Source of the DNA: CAWGYT01 sp963826795
Lineage (GTDB): Bacteria; Planctomycetota; Planctomycetia; Pirellulales; Pirellulaceae
Reading direction: 5' to 3'
Assembly: GCA_963826795.1 (NCBI GenBank)
Contig: CAWGYT010000009.1
Location: 124,001 to 188,000, forward strand
Length of the DNA: 64,000 bases
A model generated the notes under the pieces. The model worked only from the letters and a program-made list of their open reading frames with translations, made no database searches and was not told the DNA's origin. Below are positions 14,901 through 23,091 of this stretch, in pieces. Positions within the stretch are counted from its first letter, which is position 1. The number at the start of each line of letters is the position of its first letter. A program made the translations under genes and the position numbers.

Positions 14901-16615
14901 GCCGCCTGAGCGGTTGCCCCGCCCACGAGCTGCAGCACGCGATAGGCATTCGTCCCGGGATCCAGGACGTTCAATTTTTCGGTCTCCGCGATCGATCCAC
15001 CCGCCGGCACCACGGGGACATTATGGAGATCAAAGAGACCTCCATCGGTACGCTCGATCACCAGCGAGTCGTCTTCGGCCGTGAACAAGTACGCCGCCGC
15101 GGCGGGCGCAGCCACATTCCGCGCGGCCTCGGCCAGTCCGCGTACGACATCCGCAATCTGGGTGTCGGCATCGGTGACTTCGTAGCTGATCGAGAACTCC
15201 GCCAGTCCATCGCGTTCCACTTGCAGCTCCCAGACGTCGCCCACGGAAACCGAGCCACTGAGTGTGGCGGTCTTCGTGGCGAGGAAGCGGAACTGCCAGG
15301 GATCTGCCTGCGTACCGGCGCCCGTAATGCGCACATTGCTGATTTCGCTCAGGGACTTCAGCCGCGTTTCCAGCTCTTCGCTGGTCGTGTCTGCGGTGAC
15401 GGTGATCGCGCTATCGCCGTACCAAAGCAGACCGGCGGAATCCAGCCCGCTGCGGGCCAGCAGCTGAACCGAATTGTTCGCGACAGCGGCCACGGTGTCC
15501 GATTGCGTCACGACGTCCGGGCTCCCGTCGTTCTCGAACAGGAACTCCGCGGCGGGATCGGTCAGCCGATAATGACGCTCGAAAACGCGCGTATCCTCTC
15601 GCGGCGTCAACCGCCCCACAAACTCCTGCACGTCATAGTGCGAAGCAAACTGCAAGTAGTCACCGTTCGAGTCGCTCGTCGCTTCTTGGATGATCACTTC
15701 CCAGGGATCCGCGGCCGTCCCGGCCCCCAGCACCATGACGCGCACGACGTCCGGCAGCGATTCCAGCGCCGCTTCGAGATTCTCGGCGGTCATCCCCGAG
15801 TGGATCGCGACGCTGTTATCGGGCGTCCGTCCATGGGCAAGCTCCGTCTCGGAGTAACCGTAGAACAGATTGACTCGTTCGATCCCATCGGCCAGCCAAA
15901 ATCGCTGGACGCCATTGGCCGCAGCGACCTGGTCAAGCTCAGCCGGGTTCACGATCGGCGTGAGGCGCGGAGAGCCGTCCTGCTGGAACAGGTATTCACC
16001 TCCTTCGTCCAGATCGTAACGATAGAAGTACTGCGCAATTCGCGCATCATCTCGGAGTGCCAAGTTGCCGAGATATGCCTGCGACGTAAACGCATAGCCA
16101 AACTGCAGGTAGCGCCCCGACGGATCCGTCGGCGCGCTGCTCAACGTGATCTGCCACGGGTCTTCAGCCAACCCGCTGCCGGTGACGGTCACGTCGCCGG
16201 GATCAAAGCCCACAATGTCTTGCTCGATGGCTGCCGCAATGGCTGCCCCATCCATGCCCGCCGAGATCACGACGCTGTTGCTTGGCGTCAGTCCGCCATC
16301 TTGAACGCCTTCATGGTAGCCGTAAAAAAGAGTCACTTCGCCCAAACCTTGAATCCGCGAGATGGTTTGCCCGCGGCGATCGGCCCAGCGCGAGTCGATC
16401 TCTGCCGCGACTGCCGCCGTCGCCAGCTGCGGAGATCCGTCGCGGTTGAATAGCTGGATGCCACGCTCGTCCAAGCGATACGAATAGTAGGTGCCAGTGA
16501 CGTCGCTCGTCACTCGCTCAACACCTGCCAATGACGACGTCCCCGTCGGGTAGACAAGGTAGCTGCCATCCGCCGCCTCGCTCGGGCTGCCACATGGTGG
16601 CTTTACGCGAGCCAA
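11903..16615 (-). CDS. giant protein fragment 5: tandem DPW modules followed by RTX-type repeats
   Basis: 1570-residue frame that continues fragment 4 when one C is dropped near 16584-16586 (junction reads KATMWQPSEAADGSY). It contains at least seven copies of the G-x-G-x-x-x-D/N/E-P-W signature: GSGLAEDPWQI, GAGTAADPWEV, GAGTQADPWQF, GATPADPWTI, GVGSVANPWLI, GQGTVEEPWHV and GNGTLNEPWTI. Several modules also carry xxxLWYGDxSxxV or FYGYSE strands, and two tandem copies of LFNRDGSPQL/LFQQDGSPRL-type segments lie at the start. Toward the end an EF-hand-like loop (DLNGDGQVEM) and RTX-type repeats (GGEGHDRL, GGAGDDVV) appear. The C-terminal tail after TLDK is out of frame; translation continues in fragment 6. 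Confidence 0.85.
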   Translation of the reverse strand: MARVKPPCGSPSEAADGSYLVYPTGTSSLAGVERVTSDVTGTYYSYRLDERGIQLFNRDGSPQLATAAVAAEIDSRWADRRGQTISRIQGLGEVTLFYGYHEGVQDGGLTPSNSVVISAGMDGAAIAAAIEQDIVGFDPGDVTVTGSGLAEDPWQITLSSAPTDPSGRYLQFGYAFTSQAYLGNLALRDDARIAQYFYRYDLDEGGEYLFQQDGSPRLTPIVNPAELDQVAAANGVQRFWLADGIERVNLFYGYSETELAHGRTPDNSVAIHSGMTAENLEAALESLPDVVRVMVLGAGTAADPWEVIIQEATSDSNGDYLQFASHYDVQEFVGRLTPREDTRVFERHYRLTDPAAEFLFENDGSPDVVTQSDTVAAVANNSVQLLARSGLDSAGLLWYGDSAITVTADTTSEELETRLKSLSEISNVRITGAGTQADPWQFRFLATKTATLSGSVSVGDVWELQVERDGLAEFSISYEVTDADTQIADVVRGLAEAARNVAAPAAAAYLFTAEDDSLVIERTDGGLFDLHNVPVVPAGGSIAETEKLNVLDPGTNAYRVLQLVGGATAQAADQVTTRTVRQATEAAALANDRQVVQFPVNALQATFYYDNDSVEVQLDGKSETLRTALQSLDGINEVAVLPGATPADPWTIVLLDAAVNGNGYLPLQYATTVQVGPNQLASSNSSENLTQSIGIPAGSDALVWYGTDAVSVSNTMDVADVALELAKLSGLRDSNVAVTGVGSVANPWLISLSPKDGGAASYDRFVFNLKQPVAAPVMQEGEVLTPPRRMQELPFSAESLALWYGDQSVDTTFSSAAEVESALKSLVAVNDVRVIAIAGGWRIQFIDAALDADGGFATLRTEIYQWDDPNDQLGPLNLHEPGTSAKRLSLVASVADHALRLEDWQDHARFEYGEDSVELTSEMELAQVTSALESMASVVDVWVAGQGTVEEPWHVVWRDANRDPNGAPLTPARVVQAQRMARSLDVVQNENPRTQWIPATSVKANTEFFYGGASVTLNAGDIDGADPAHQAQLLQAKLRLINDLNTVVVTFESGPSKYRLAFPAVPQEITFTPSGGLQTASTRLGDELQSQWIPALAIAENTQIQYDGQQLTLQLVDLDLNDTDQQAVLLQNKLRTSPSLAGVVVEYDAETLSYQISFPTVPDTLLYNDGQAASEAEVAIEVRGSLTLPVGLTSVALQFDNSSVLVDLTQDTVAPLGVLDAADLLDALSGFTYLPGSVVLVDGNGTLNEPWTITIEGYDELQPVVVSYVEGYFAALALGQGSSFQTIERQDEAGSWSIETSGGDFAVFSLDGDTGGEVYLRPYQTVERESPRLVEKPVWADLNGDGQVEMTGETDWFEDPTWVNDHRSDSVVIGGSALADYFLIGHEVLNADTPLEEKQTDTVQVSQYRADANGQPLTSDSVIFTIRGIDLQGEATGNASYDRLTINGNAGNDQLIAGFLPNSTEITDEQIITARAVDFLRLEGGEGHDRLVGTPYADVLDGGAGDDVVTGSAGVDTFVDTGGTDTLIESRDLNFSLSTVISLDAQQQPVSNDYLDVTGNATLDKRRGAD

Positions 16616-19600
16616 GTTGCAGGTCGACGGTTCGCAACGCGGTCGGCATCAGATCGCCGATATCGACAGAGTCCGCCTCCTGGCTGACATCCAGCTTGAG
16701 ATTCTCGATACCGCTCATCACGAGCATATCGTCGATCACGCCACCTTGGCCCGAGTTAGGCTTGACGATTCTCAGGTTGGCGTGCATTTCACCCGGAGAA
16801 CTCGGCCCAACGGCGGTGCCTTCGGTCAACTCGACCGTGTTGGGATCGGTATTCAGCGTGACTTGCAGCGTGTCGTTGTCGCCGCTGTTGCCGCTGATCG
16901 AAAGCGTTCCGTTCAGATCTTCGTAGACCCACAGGATCGTGTCGTCCCCGGCGCCGGCGTCGACCGATGAAGCGCCCGTCCCTGCGTCGATGACATCGTT
17001 CCCGTCGCGCCCAAAGATCTGATTGAATCCTTCTCCCCCGACGATCTCATCGAACCCCTCTCCGCCGTCGATATAGTCATCCCCGTCCCCGGCGTCGATG
17101 ACATCTCCGTGGAACGAACGCAGCATGTAACTTCCCTGCGGCAACGGTTCCGGATTCCCGTTCTCATCCAGCGGACGCCCGTACTGATCGTAGCCAGGAA
17201 ACGGGCGCCCGTTGGCTTTGTAGATCTCCGACACTTGCAGTTTTCCTGCGCTGTCGAAATAGGTCGCGATCTCCGTGTCCTGATCTTCGTCGCCACCGTA
17301 AATCGTATCGGCGCCTTCGTAAGTGGCGATCACGTCGAAGCCGGCATCGCCGTAGACGGACTCGATGCCGCGACCGCCGAAGATCACATCGTCTCCCGTG
17401 CCACCCACGAACACGAGTCCTTCATACAAGTCGTTCACGCCGGCCACTTGCAGTCGATCGTTGCCAGCGCCGCCGTCGATTCGGTACGTTTTCGTGGGAA
17501 GGGGCGTGCCCAGCAGCATGCTGTCGACGTCCACATAGTCACTTCCACCGAAGGTGTCGATCGTCAAACTCGAAAGCAACCCCTGCCCAACGGCGTTGGG
17601 GTCGTCCAAGATCTCGGCATCGGCAAACAGTTGCACGACATCATCGCCTTCCCCCGTTTCGATCTCGATTTCCGCCACCCGACCGTTCAAGCGCTTGAGC
17701 GAATAGCGGTCGTTCATGTTCGTGCCGGTCACGATCACTTTGTTAACGCTGCTGGCCAGGAACACCTCCGCCTTGAGGCCAGTCGAAACGAGGATGACTT
17801 CGCCCGTGTTGTTCGGGTAGGCCGATCGAAGCGTCGCCAGTTGATTGCGAAGCTCAAGCTCGCCATCTCGGTCGTAGTACTCCGTGTCGAGATAGCCCTC
17901 TTTGACCAGGTTCGCGAGCGTCAGATCATGGTCAATTGGCAAGACGTCCACTTTGTAGTTGTAAGCGCTACTCGGGCCGCCCTGGTAACGCAGCGTGAGC
18001 TCGTCCCCGACTTGATCCGCGATATCGTGCGGCGCGTCGAGCGTACACTCCCAGCTGAATTCGGCAAGCACTTCATCGACAAACCGCTTGCTGGCCTCGA
18101 AAATCGTGATCGTGCTGAAGCCGATATCGATTCCGACCCACAGAAATGCTTCGAGAAACGCCTTGAGCTGACCGTGGACGTCGAACAGGCACTCGGGACC
18201 TTGCGTAATCCGCTCGACCAGCTCCGAGCCGTACAACTTGCCGTCACCGATCGGCAGGTCGTTCAAGAAGTCGGTTTCTTTGTCGTTCAGATTGAAGCCG
18301 ATGTTCGCCTCAATCCCGCCGATCACGCCCGCCTCGACCAGACCGCCGATGCCCAGACTCGCACCCGCCCCGATGCCGGCCTGGATCACGACTTCATCAA
18401 GGTCGTCCGGTGTATTCTCTTGCCCGTGGTCGTCCAGATAAAACCCATTGAAGATCCGCCAGCTTTCAGCGAGATCGAAGTCTTGGTCCATCCACTGTCG
18501 TAAACCACGGGTATCAAAGCCAAAATCAAAGTTGGTGAACGCTGAGATTTTTCCATAGAAGACGCCGTTGAGGCCGGCGAAAATCGGTTGCGACTTGCGA
18601 TATTCAAAGTCAAGTTCCAAGTCGGGCAGGTCATACCAAAACAGATCGGCGTCGCCACGGCCCAGGATGAAGTTGACCAGCGAGATGGGATCTTCCAACA
18701 CGGGGATCTGGAATCGCTTGCCCGTGGTCTTCTTGACACCAAAACGACCGGACTTGGTGGTCGACCGGTTGTCCAATCCCTTCTGACTGGGGCCTTTCAA
18801 CAGATTCGCATGCTCGGGGCTCAGTCCACTCGACGACTGAGCTCCCGCCACGTCCGACTCACTGGTCGCGGCGTGGGGATCTTCCAGAGTTCGTTCCGTC
18901 AGGTTGAAGTCGCCAAAGTTGATCGAGCCGGCATCCGACAGCGTGTTGACCTGCTCCAGGAAATCGATGGTGGCTTTCAGCACCTCCAACACTTTCTTCG
19001 CGGTATCGACCACCTTGGCCGGCAGTCGGAGGTAGGCGATGTCGATGAACTGAACCTTGAGCACGCCCAGATCGATGTCCATCAGCAGCAAATCCACGAC
19101 CGGCTTGATCGGTTTGACAATATCGTAGATCGTCGAGAACGTATCACCGAGAAAGCTGTCGAACAACGATCCGACGTCGAGCGTCACTTGCTCGAGTACG
19201 ACCTGCGGCGAGCCGACGTCGATCTTGGAGGGACCCTCGGTCGAGATCGTGATATCCGCCAGTTGCTGGTCGTAGCGGATCGTGGTGCTGACCGACGGCA
19301 GGTATTCGCCCGCCACCGTATCGATTACGGCGTAGAGATCGGCTTCGGCATAGGCGGACGCATTCATCGCCAGCTCGATCCCCTCGCCGATCCGCCATTT
19401 TCCATCGCCACTGGCATCCGCGATGTCCAGCCCCAAGTGGCCGTGGATCCCGCTTCCGCCATTCTCGTTGACGTCCGTAAACGACATCTTGAGGAAGCCC
19501 AGTGTTCCCACGGCGGTAGAGCCGGCCACCAATCCGGCGTCGATATCCAACGCGATCTCTTCTCCGGCCGTGTTGATTCCGCTGGTGTCCAGGAACACAC

Positions 19601-22490
19601 CCAACGACGGCGTTCCACCCGGTGCCGCAAGATTACCGATGCCCAGCCCCAGCCCCATGACGTAGTCGATCTCGGCCTGCAGCGCCGCGTCAATGTCCAG
19701 ATTGACGCCCGGGATGCCGGCGCTGAAGTCGATCGGAATCTCGCCGTCTACCAGCGTTCCCCCGAACTTCAGATTGAACGTGAGCAGGCCATTGGTGGAG
19801 AGCAGCAGTTCGATGTCATCGGGACTCTGGGGCAATCGTGTCACCAGCTTGCCATTGTCGTCGTACTGCAGCGCGCCATACTCGTCGTAATCGGGCACGA
19901 CGAATCCGAACATCGGATCGTTCAGCGGACTAAGTCCGTTGAACAGCGCGGTCCGGACTTCGTTCAGGATCGCGTCAAACGTTTGATCACCGCTCGCGTC
20001 GGCGTCTTGGAGCCACTTGCCAAGGCCGTTGCTGTACGTACTGCCCGACTTGTCGCCCAGAACGCTCGTGCGAAGGCTTCGCAGGCTGTCCGCCAGATCA
20101 TCAAACGGTCCGCCGCCAATCAGCGGCAACTCGATGGAGTCGATTCCGCTGGCAACACGATCGATGCCTGTAAAGAAGCCTTCCAGGCCTGACAAGAGCG
20201 TGGCGGGGTCGTTCAGCAGGGCAATCAGCGCCGTCGCCACATCCAGATCAAAGCTGAAATCGGGGAGCACGTAGGCATAGCTGGTCGTGAAGTCGAGTTG
20301 CTGGTTGACCGAGAATTCTGCCTCCGCATGCAATACGTTGTCGCCGATGCCATCTCCATCGCCGTCGGCCTCCGTCCCGCCCAGGGGCAGTGCCCGGATT
20401 GGAAAATACAAAGGCAGGTCGATCGTGGCCGAACCATACGCCTGGGCCTGAAACGCACCGCCCAGTTCGGACAGCTCAAGGTAGCCGTCGCCATCCGTAT
20501 CGGCCGCCGGGTCACCCAGGTTGGCGTAGAAACCCAGGTCCACCGTGGCCGTTCCGCCATCCGCCACCAGACCCAGGGTCGGACCTCCCAGGTCAAACCC
20601 CAAGTTAAACTGCAGATCGTCGACCTGCCCGATCAACTCGCCCGACACGCCGGTATCCGGATCAACGTGGAATAACGGCTCCGTCACATCGCTCAAGTCA
20701 AAACCAAAGCCTAGATTCAGTGACGCCAGTGCCTGCAGACTTAGCTCGGCCTCGATATCCAGATTGACGAGATCGGCGGGATTGAACCCCAGCCACGTGT
20801 CGAGGCCCAGTTGCTCGACATCCAGATTCAGATCGTAAGTGACGAATTTTTCGAGGCCCAGGTTGAAATCGAATTGGAACGCCGAGTCGGCGTATTGCAT
20901 CTGGACCACTTCCACGTCGGCGGCCAGCCCCAAAAACGTCCGCAGCTGTTGATTCAAGTCGGCCGAAAGCTCATCCAGATTGCTGGCCGTGCTGCGTACG
21001 GTTTGTATCGCGTTGCGCAGTCCCGCTGCGAAGCTGACAGCGCCATTCCCCAACACGTCCGCGACGCTGACGCCAATCAGCGGAACGTCGTCGTACAACG
21101 AACCGGTTTGGAGTCGATACGCGACGAGGTCGACGCCCGTCGTTCCATCGGCGAGTGTCACGCCCGTTTGCGTGGGCGCACCGTTAATCGTCGTAAAGTC
21201 ATCGGTATCGTAGACTCCGGTGGATTGCCATCGTTGCGCGTAAACCTGCAATACCTCCGAGCTCTCCGGCCCGGTTTCATGGCCCCAAACTTGAGTTCCA
21301 TTGTCGTCCCACAGGTAAAGCCGCAGACTCTTGACTTGGTCAATCAACACCACCTGCGATTGTGGCAACAACGTGACGGGATCCAGAACGGGGGCGTAAC
21401 CCGTCGCAGTCGTATTCGTGGGCACCCAAGCCTGTTGAAACGTTTCCAACTGCTGCCCGCCAACGAGCCGACCAAACAGCTGCGCGTCGACGCCCACCAG
21501 GTCGTCCAGCGCCAGCTCGAGCGCCGCGAGGATCATGTCGAGCGAGATCCCCCGCATCTCGAGCAACTCGGCGAGTCCCGTGACTCGTACGGTCTGGGGA
21601 ATCGAGAAGATCAGTTCTTTCAGTCCCGCGTCACCCGGCAATTCCTGGGAAAAGGCGGTGATGAAACCCTGGTTATCGTTCAGTCCGGCCAGGACCCCGC
21701 CCAACTCGACCGGCAGATACACAGCGTACTCGAAATCTCCGCCGACACGTGGATCGATCTGGTCGAGCCCACCGCCGCTGTTGAGCCCGGCCGTATTGAG
21801 CTTGCCGTCCAAGCCAAACTCCAGCCCTGCGTCAAAGTCCACGAAACCATTGTTGACCGTCAGCCCGAAGATGCCCAAGTTGATCGCCACATCGAAGCCG
21901 CGTCGAACCGTGGCCGAAAACGCGTTCTCGCTGAGCATCGACTCGCCGTCTTCGGGACCGAGCACGAGACGCGTGCGATCGCTCCCCACGTCATAGGGGT
22001 CGACGGCGACGACGATCCAGGAACTCAATTCGCCCTGGTCGTCCATGATCACAACAGCATCGTCGACTGCCAGCAACCCGGCGGCGTTGCCCGACAGATA
22101 CACCTCTCCGGTCGCCGAGTCCCATGCCAGACTCATGTCACCCGTTCCCGGGTCCTCGTTGACGGCGACCTGAAATCCGTCATCGCCGATTGAAAGGTCG
22201 GCTCGGACAAAGGGGTCCGCGATAAAGAAATTGCTGTAGCTATCGAGCCCGAACTCAAAGGACAGCGAGATGCCGCCCGTAATCGGCAAGTCATAGTCGC
22301 TCGTGACGCTCAGTCCCAGATCAAAGGGCAGGTCACCGAGTCCCCGATCGTCGAAGTTCCAACTGCCCAGATCCAGCGCGAGCGTCGTTGCGAAGCTGGC
22401 AACGTCAATCTGCACGGCGAACTGCTGCAGCCCCGCCCGTGCGTTGCACGGAGATCCCATCACCCGACAGGTCGGCTGCCAGATGGTCAA
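16518..22490 (-). CDS. giant protein fragment 4: amphipathic beta region, EF-hand-like loops, RTX-type repeats
   Basis: 1990-residue frame, continuous with fragment 3 if one G is removed from the GGGG run complementary to 22431-22434. The first ~1400 residues alternate hydrophobic and polar residues (many DLxLGLxxD strands) and contain Ca-binding-like loops such as DTDGDGYLELSE, a canonical EF-hand loop pattern, and DGDGDGIGDN. A region near 18.7-19.2 kb carries a helical stretch (KKVLEVLKATIDFLEQV) and a basic linker. The last ~400 residues are GGxGNDxx/GGxGDDxI repeats of RTX type. No enzyme motif was recognised. The frame ends artificially about 20 residues after the break near 16584-16586; fragment 5 continues it. 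Confidence 0.85.
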   Translation of the reverse strand: MTIWQPTCRVMGSPCNARAGLQQFAVQIDVASFATTLALDLGSWNFDDRGLGDLPFDLGLSVTSDYDLPITGGISLSFEFGLDSYSNFFIADPFVRADLSIGDDGFQVAVNEDPGTGDMSLAWDSATGEVYLSGNAAGLLAVDDAVVIMDDQGELSSWIVVAVDPYDVGSDRTRLVLGPEDGESMLSENAFSATVRRGFDVAINLGIFGLTVNNGFVDFDAGLEFGLDGKLNTAGLNSGGGLDQIDPRVGGDFEYAVYLPVELGGVLAGLNDNQGFITAFSQELPGDAGLKELIFSIPQTVRVTGLAELLEMRGISLDMILAALELALDDLVGVDAQLFGRLVGGQQLETFQQAWVPTNTTATGYAPVLDPVTLLPQSQVVLIDQVKSLRLYLWDDNGTQVWGHETGPESSEVLQVYAQRWQSTGVYDTDDFTTINGAPTQTGVTLADGTTGVDLVAYRLQTGSLYDDVPLIGVSVADVLGNGAVSFAAGLRNAIQTVRSTASNLDELSADLNQQLRTFLGLAADVEVVQMQYADSAFQFDFNLGLEKFVTYDLNLDVEQLGLDTWLGFNPADLVNLDIEAELSLQALASLNLGFGFDLSDVTEPLFHVDPDTGVSGELIGQVDDLQFNLGFDLGGPTLGLVADGGTATVDLGFYANLGDPAADTDGDGYLELSELGGAFQAQAYGSATIDLPLYFPIRALPLGGTEADGDGDGIGDNVLHAEAEFSVNQQLDFTTSYAYVLPDFSFDLDVATALIALLNDPATLLSGLEGFFTGIDRVASGIDSIELPLIGGGPFDDLADSLRSLRTSVLGDKSGSTYSNGLGKWLQDADASGDQTFDAILNEVRTALFNGLSPLNDPMFGFVVPDYDEYGALQYDDNGKLVTRLPQSPDDIELLLSTNGLLTFNLKFGGTLVDGEIPIDFSAGIPGVNLDIDAALQAEIDYVMGLGLGIGNLAAPGGTPSLGVFLDTSGINTAGEEIALDIDAGLVAGSTAVGTLGFLKMSFTDVNENGGSGIHGHLGLDIADASGDGKWRIGEGIELAMNASAYAEADLYAVIDTVAGEYLPSVSTTIRYDQQLADITISTEGPSKIDVGSPQVVLEQVTLDVGSLFDSFLGDTFSTIYDIVKPIKPVVDLLLMDIDLGVLKVQFIDIAYLRLPAKVVDTAKKVLEVLKATIDFLEQVNTLSDAGSINFGDFNLTERTLEDPHAATSESDVAGAQSSSGLSPEHANLLKGPSQKGLDNRSTTKSGRFGVKKTTGKRFQIPVLEDPISLVNFILGRGDADLFWYDLPDLELDFEYRKSQPIFAGLNGVFYGKISAFTNFDFGFDTRGLRQWMDQDFDLAESWRIFNGFYLDDHGQENTPDDLDEVVIQAGIGAGASLGIGGLVEAGVIGGIEANIGFNLNDKETDFLNDLPIGDGKLYGSELVERITQGPECLFDVHGQLKAFLEAFLWVGIDIGFSTITIFEASKRFVDEVLAEFSWECTLDAPHDIADQVGDELTLRYQGGPSSAYNYKVDVLPIDHDLTLANLVKEGYLDTEYYDRDGELELRNQLATLRSAYPNNTGEVILVSTGLKAEVFLASSVNKVIVTGTNMNDRYSLKRLNGRVAEIEIETGEGDDVVQLFADAEILDDPNAVGQGLLSSLTIDTFGGSDYVDVDSMLLGTPLPTKTYRIDGGAGNDRLQVAGVNDLYEGLVFVGGTGDDVIFGGRGIESVYGDAGFDVIATYEGADTIYGGDEDQDTEIATYFDSAGKLQVSEIYKANGRPFPGYDQYGRPLDENGNPEPLPQGSYMLRSFHGDVIDAGDGDDYIDGGEGFDEIVGGEGFNQIFGRDGNDVIDAGTGASSVDAGAGDDTILWVYEDLNGTLSISGNSGDNDTLQVTLNTDPNTVELTEGTAVGPSSPGEMHANLRIVKPNSGQGGVIDDMLVMSGIENLKLDVSQEADSVDIGDLMPTALRTVDLQLGSRKATMWQPERGGGWQLPCLPDGDVVIGRC

Positions 22491-23091
22491 TCAGGCCGTC
22501 GACCGTGGGCGCCTCGGCCGCGTCGAGATAGCTGCGGACCGACTGCTCCAGCTGATCAACCTTCGACTTCAGCAAGTCGGTCACACCCAAATCCGGAACA
22601 GCGGCAGGGAGGCTGACCGAACCAAAGGGCAAATCGATGCTCAGCAGCTCGTCCAAGAGGTACTGATCGAGATTGGTCGTCCATTGCCCAAACGCGTCCA
22701 GCCCGTCGATCAGCTTCGAAGCCTCGCTCCCCTGCTGGGATTGCAACCGGCCGGCCAAACCATCGATCGTGCGCGTTCCCGGACTGAGGCTCGTGCCCAT
22801 CAGTCCGTCGCCCGCCGCATGTTGCAGTCCCAACGCATGCCCCAGCTCGTGTACCAACGCGGTCAATAGATCCAGCTGGTTCGCGGGCACCGAGTCGGAT
22901 TCGTTGGAACTGACGAACCATCCCCAGCCTGCTGCCGTTTCATCCAAATGGATCATCCCGGTCGCACTGTCGAAATAAGCCAGCTCAGTGTCCGGCAAGG
23001 CTTCGATGACGAGCTTCGAAACGTCGAAGCTGGCGAGCGCCGCCGAATTGCCGCCCGCGTTGGTCCACAGCTCGATCGCCTTCGCCAACAC
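22405..23091 (-). CDS. giant protein fragment 3: embedded metzincin-like zinc protease module
   Basis: A short in-frame stretch between two frame breaks. Read continuously with fragment 2 it gives the sequence AQPVLAKAIELW, so this is an internal module and its listed start is not a real one. Residues 81-91 are HELGHALGLQH, the HExxHxxGxxH zinc-binding motif of metzincins (M10-type), with Met98 seven residues later in GLMG, where the Met-turn of these enzymes can lie. The preceding DETAAGWGWFV stretch is of a type I associate with the same module in other giant planctomycete proteins (from memory, not checked). The role could be processing of the giant protein or of surface substrates; this is inference. 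The true frame leaves this ORF at the GGGG run complementary to 22431-22434. Confidence 0.8.
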   Translation of the reverse strand: MLAKAIELWTNAGGNSAALASFDVSKLVIEALPDTELAYFDSATGMIHLDETAAGWGWFVSSNESDSVPANQLDLLTALVHELGHALGLQHAAGDGLMGTSLSPGTRTIDGLAGRLQSQQGSEASKLIDGLDAFGQWTTNLDQYLLDELLSIDLPFGSVSLPAAVPDLGVTDLLKSKVDQLEQSVRSYLDAAEAPTVDGLIDHLAADLSGDGISVQRTGGAAAVRRAD

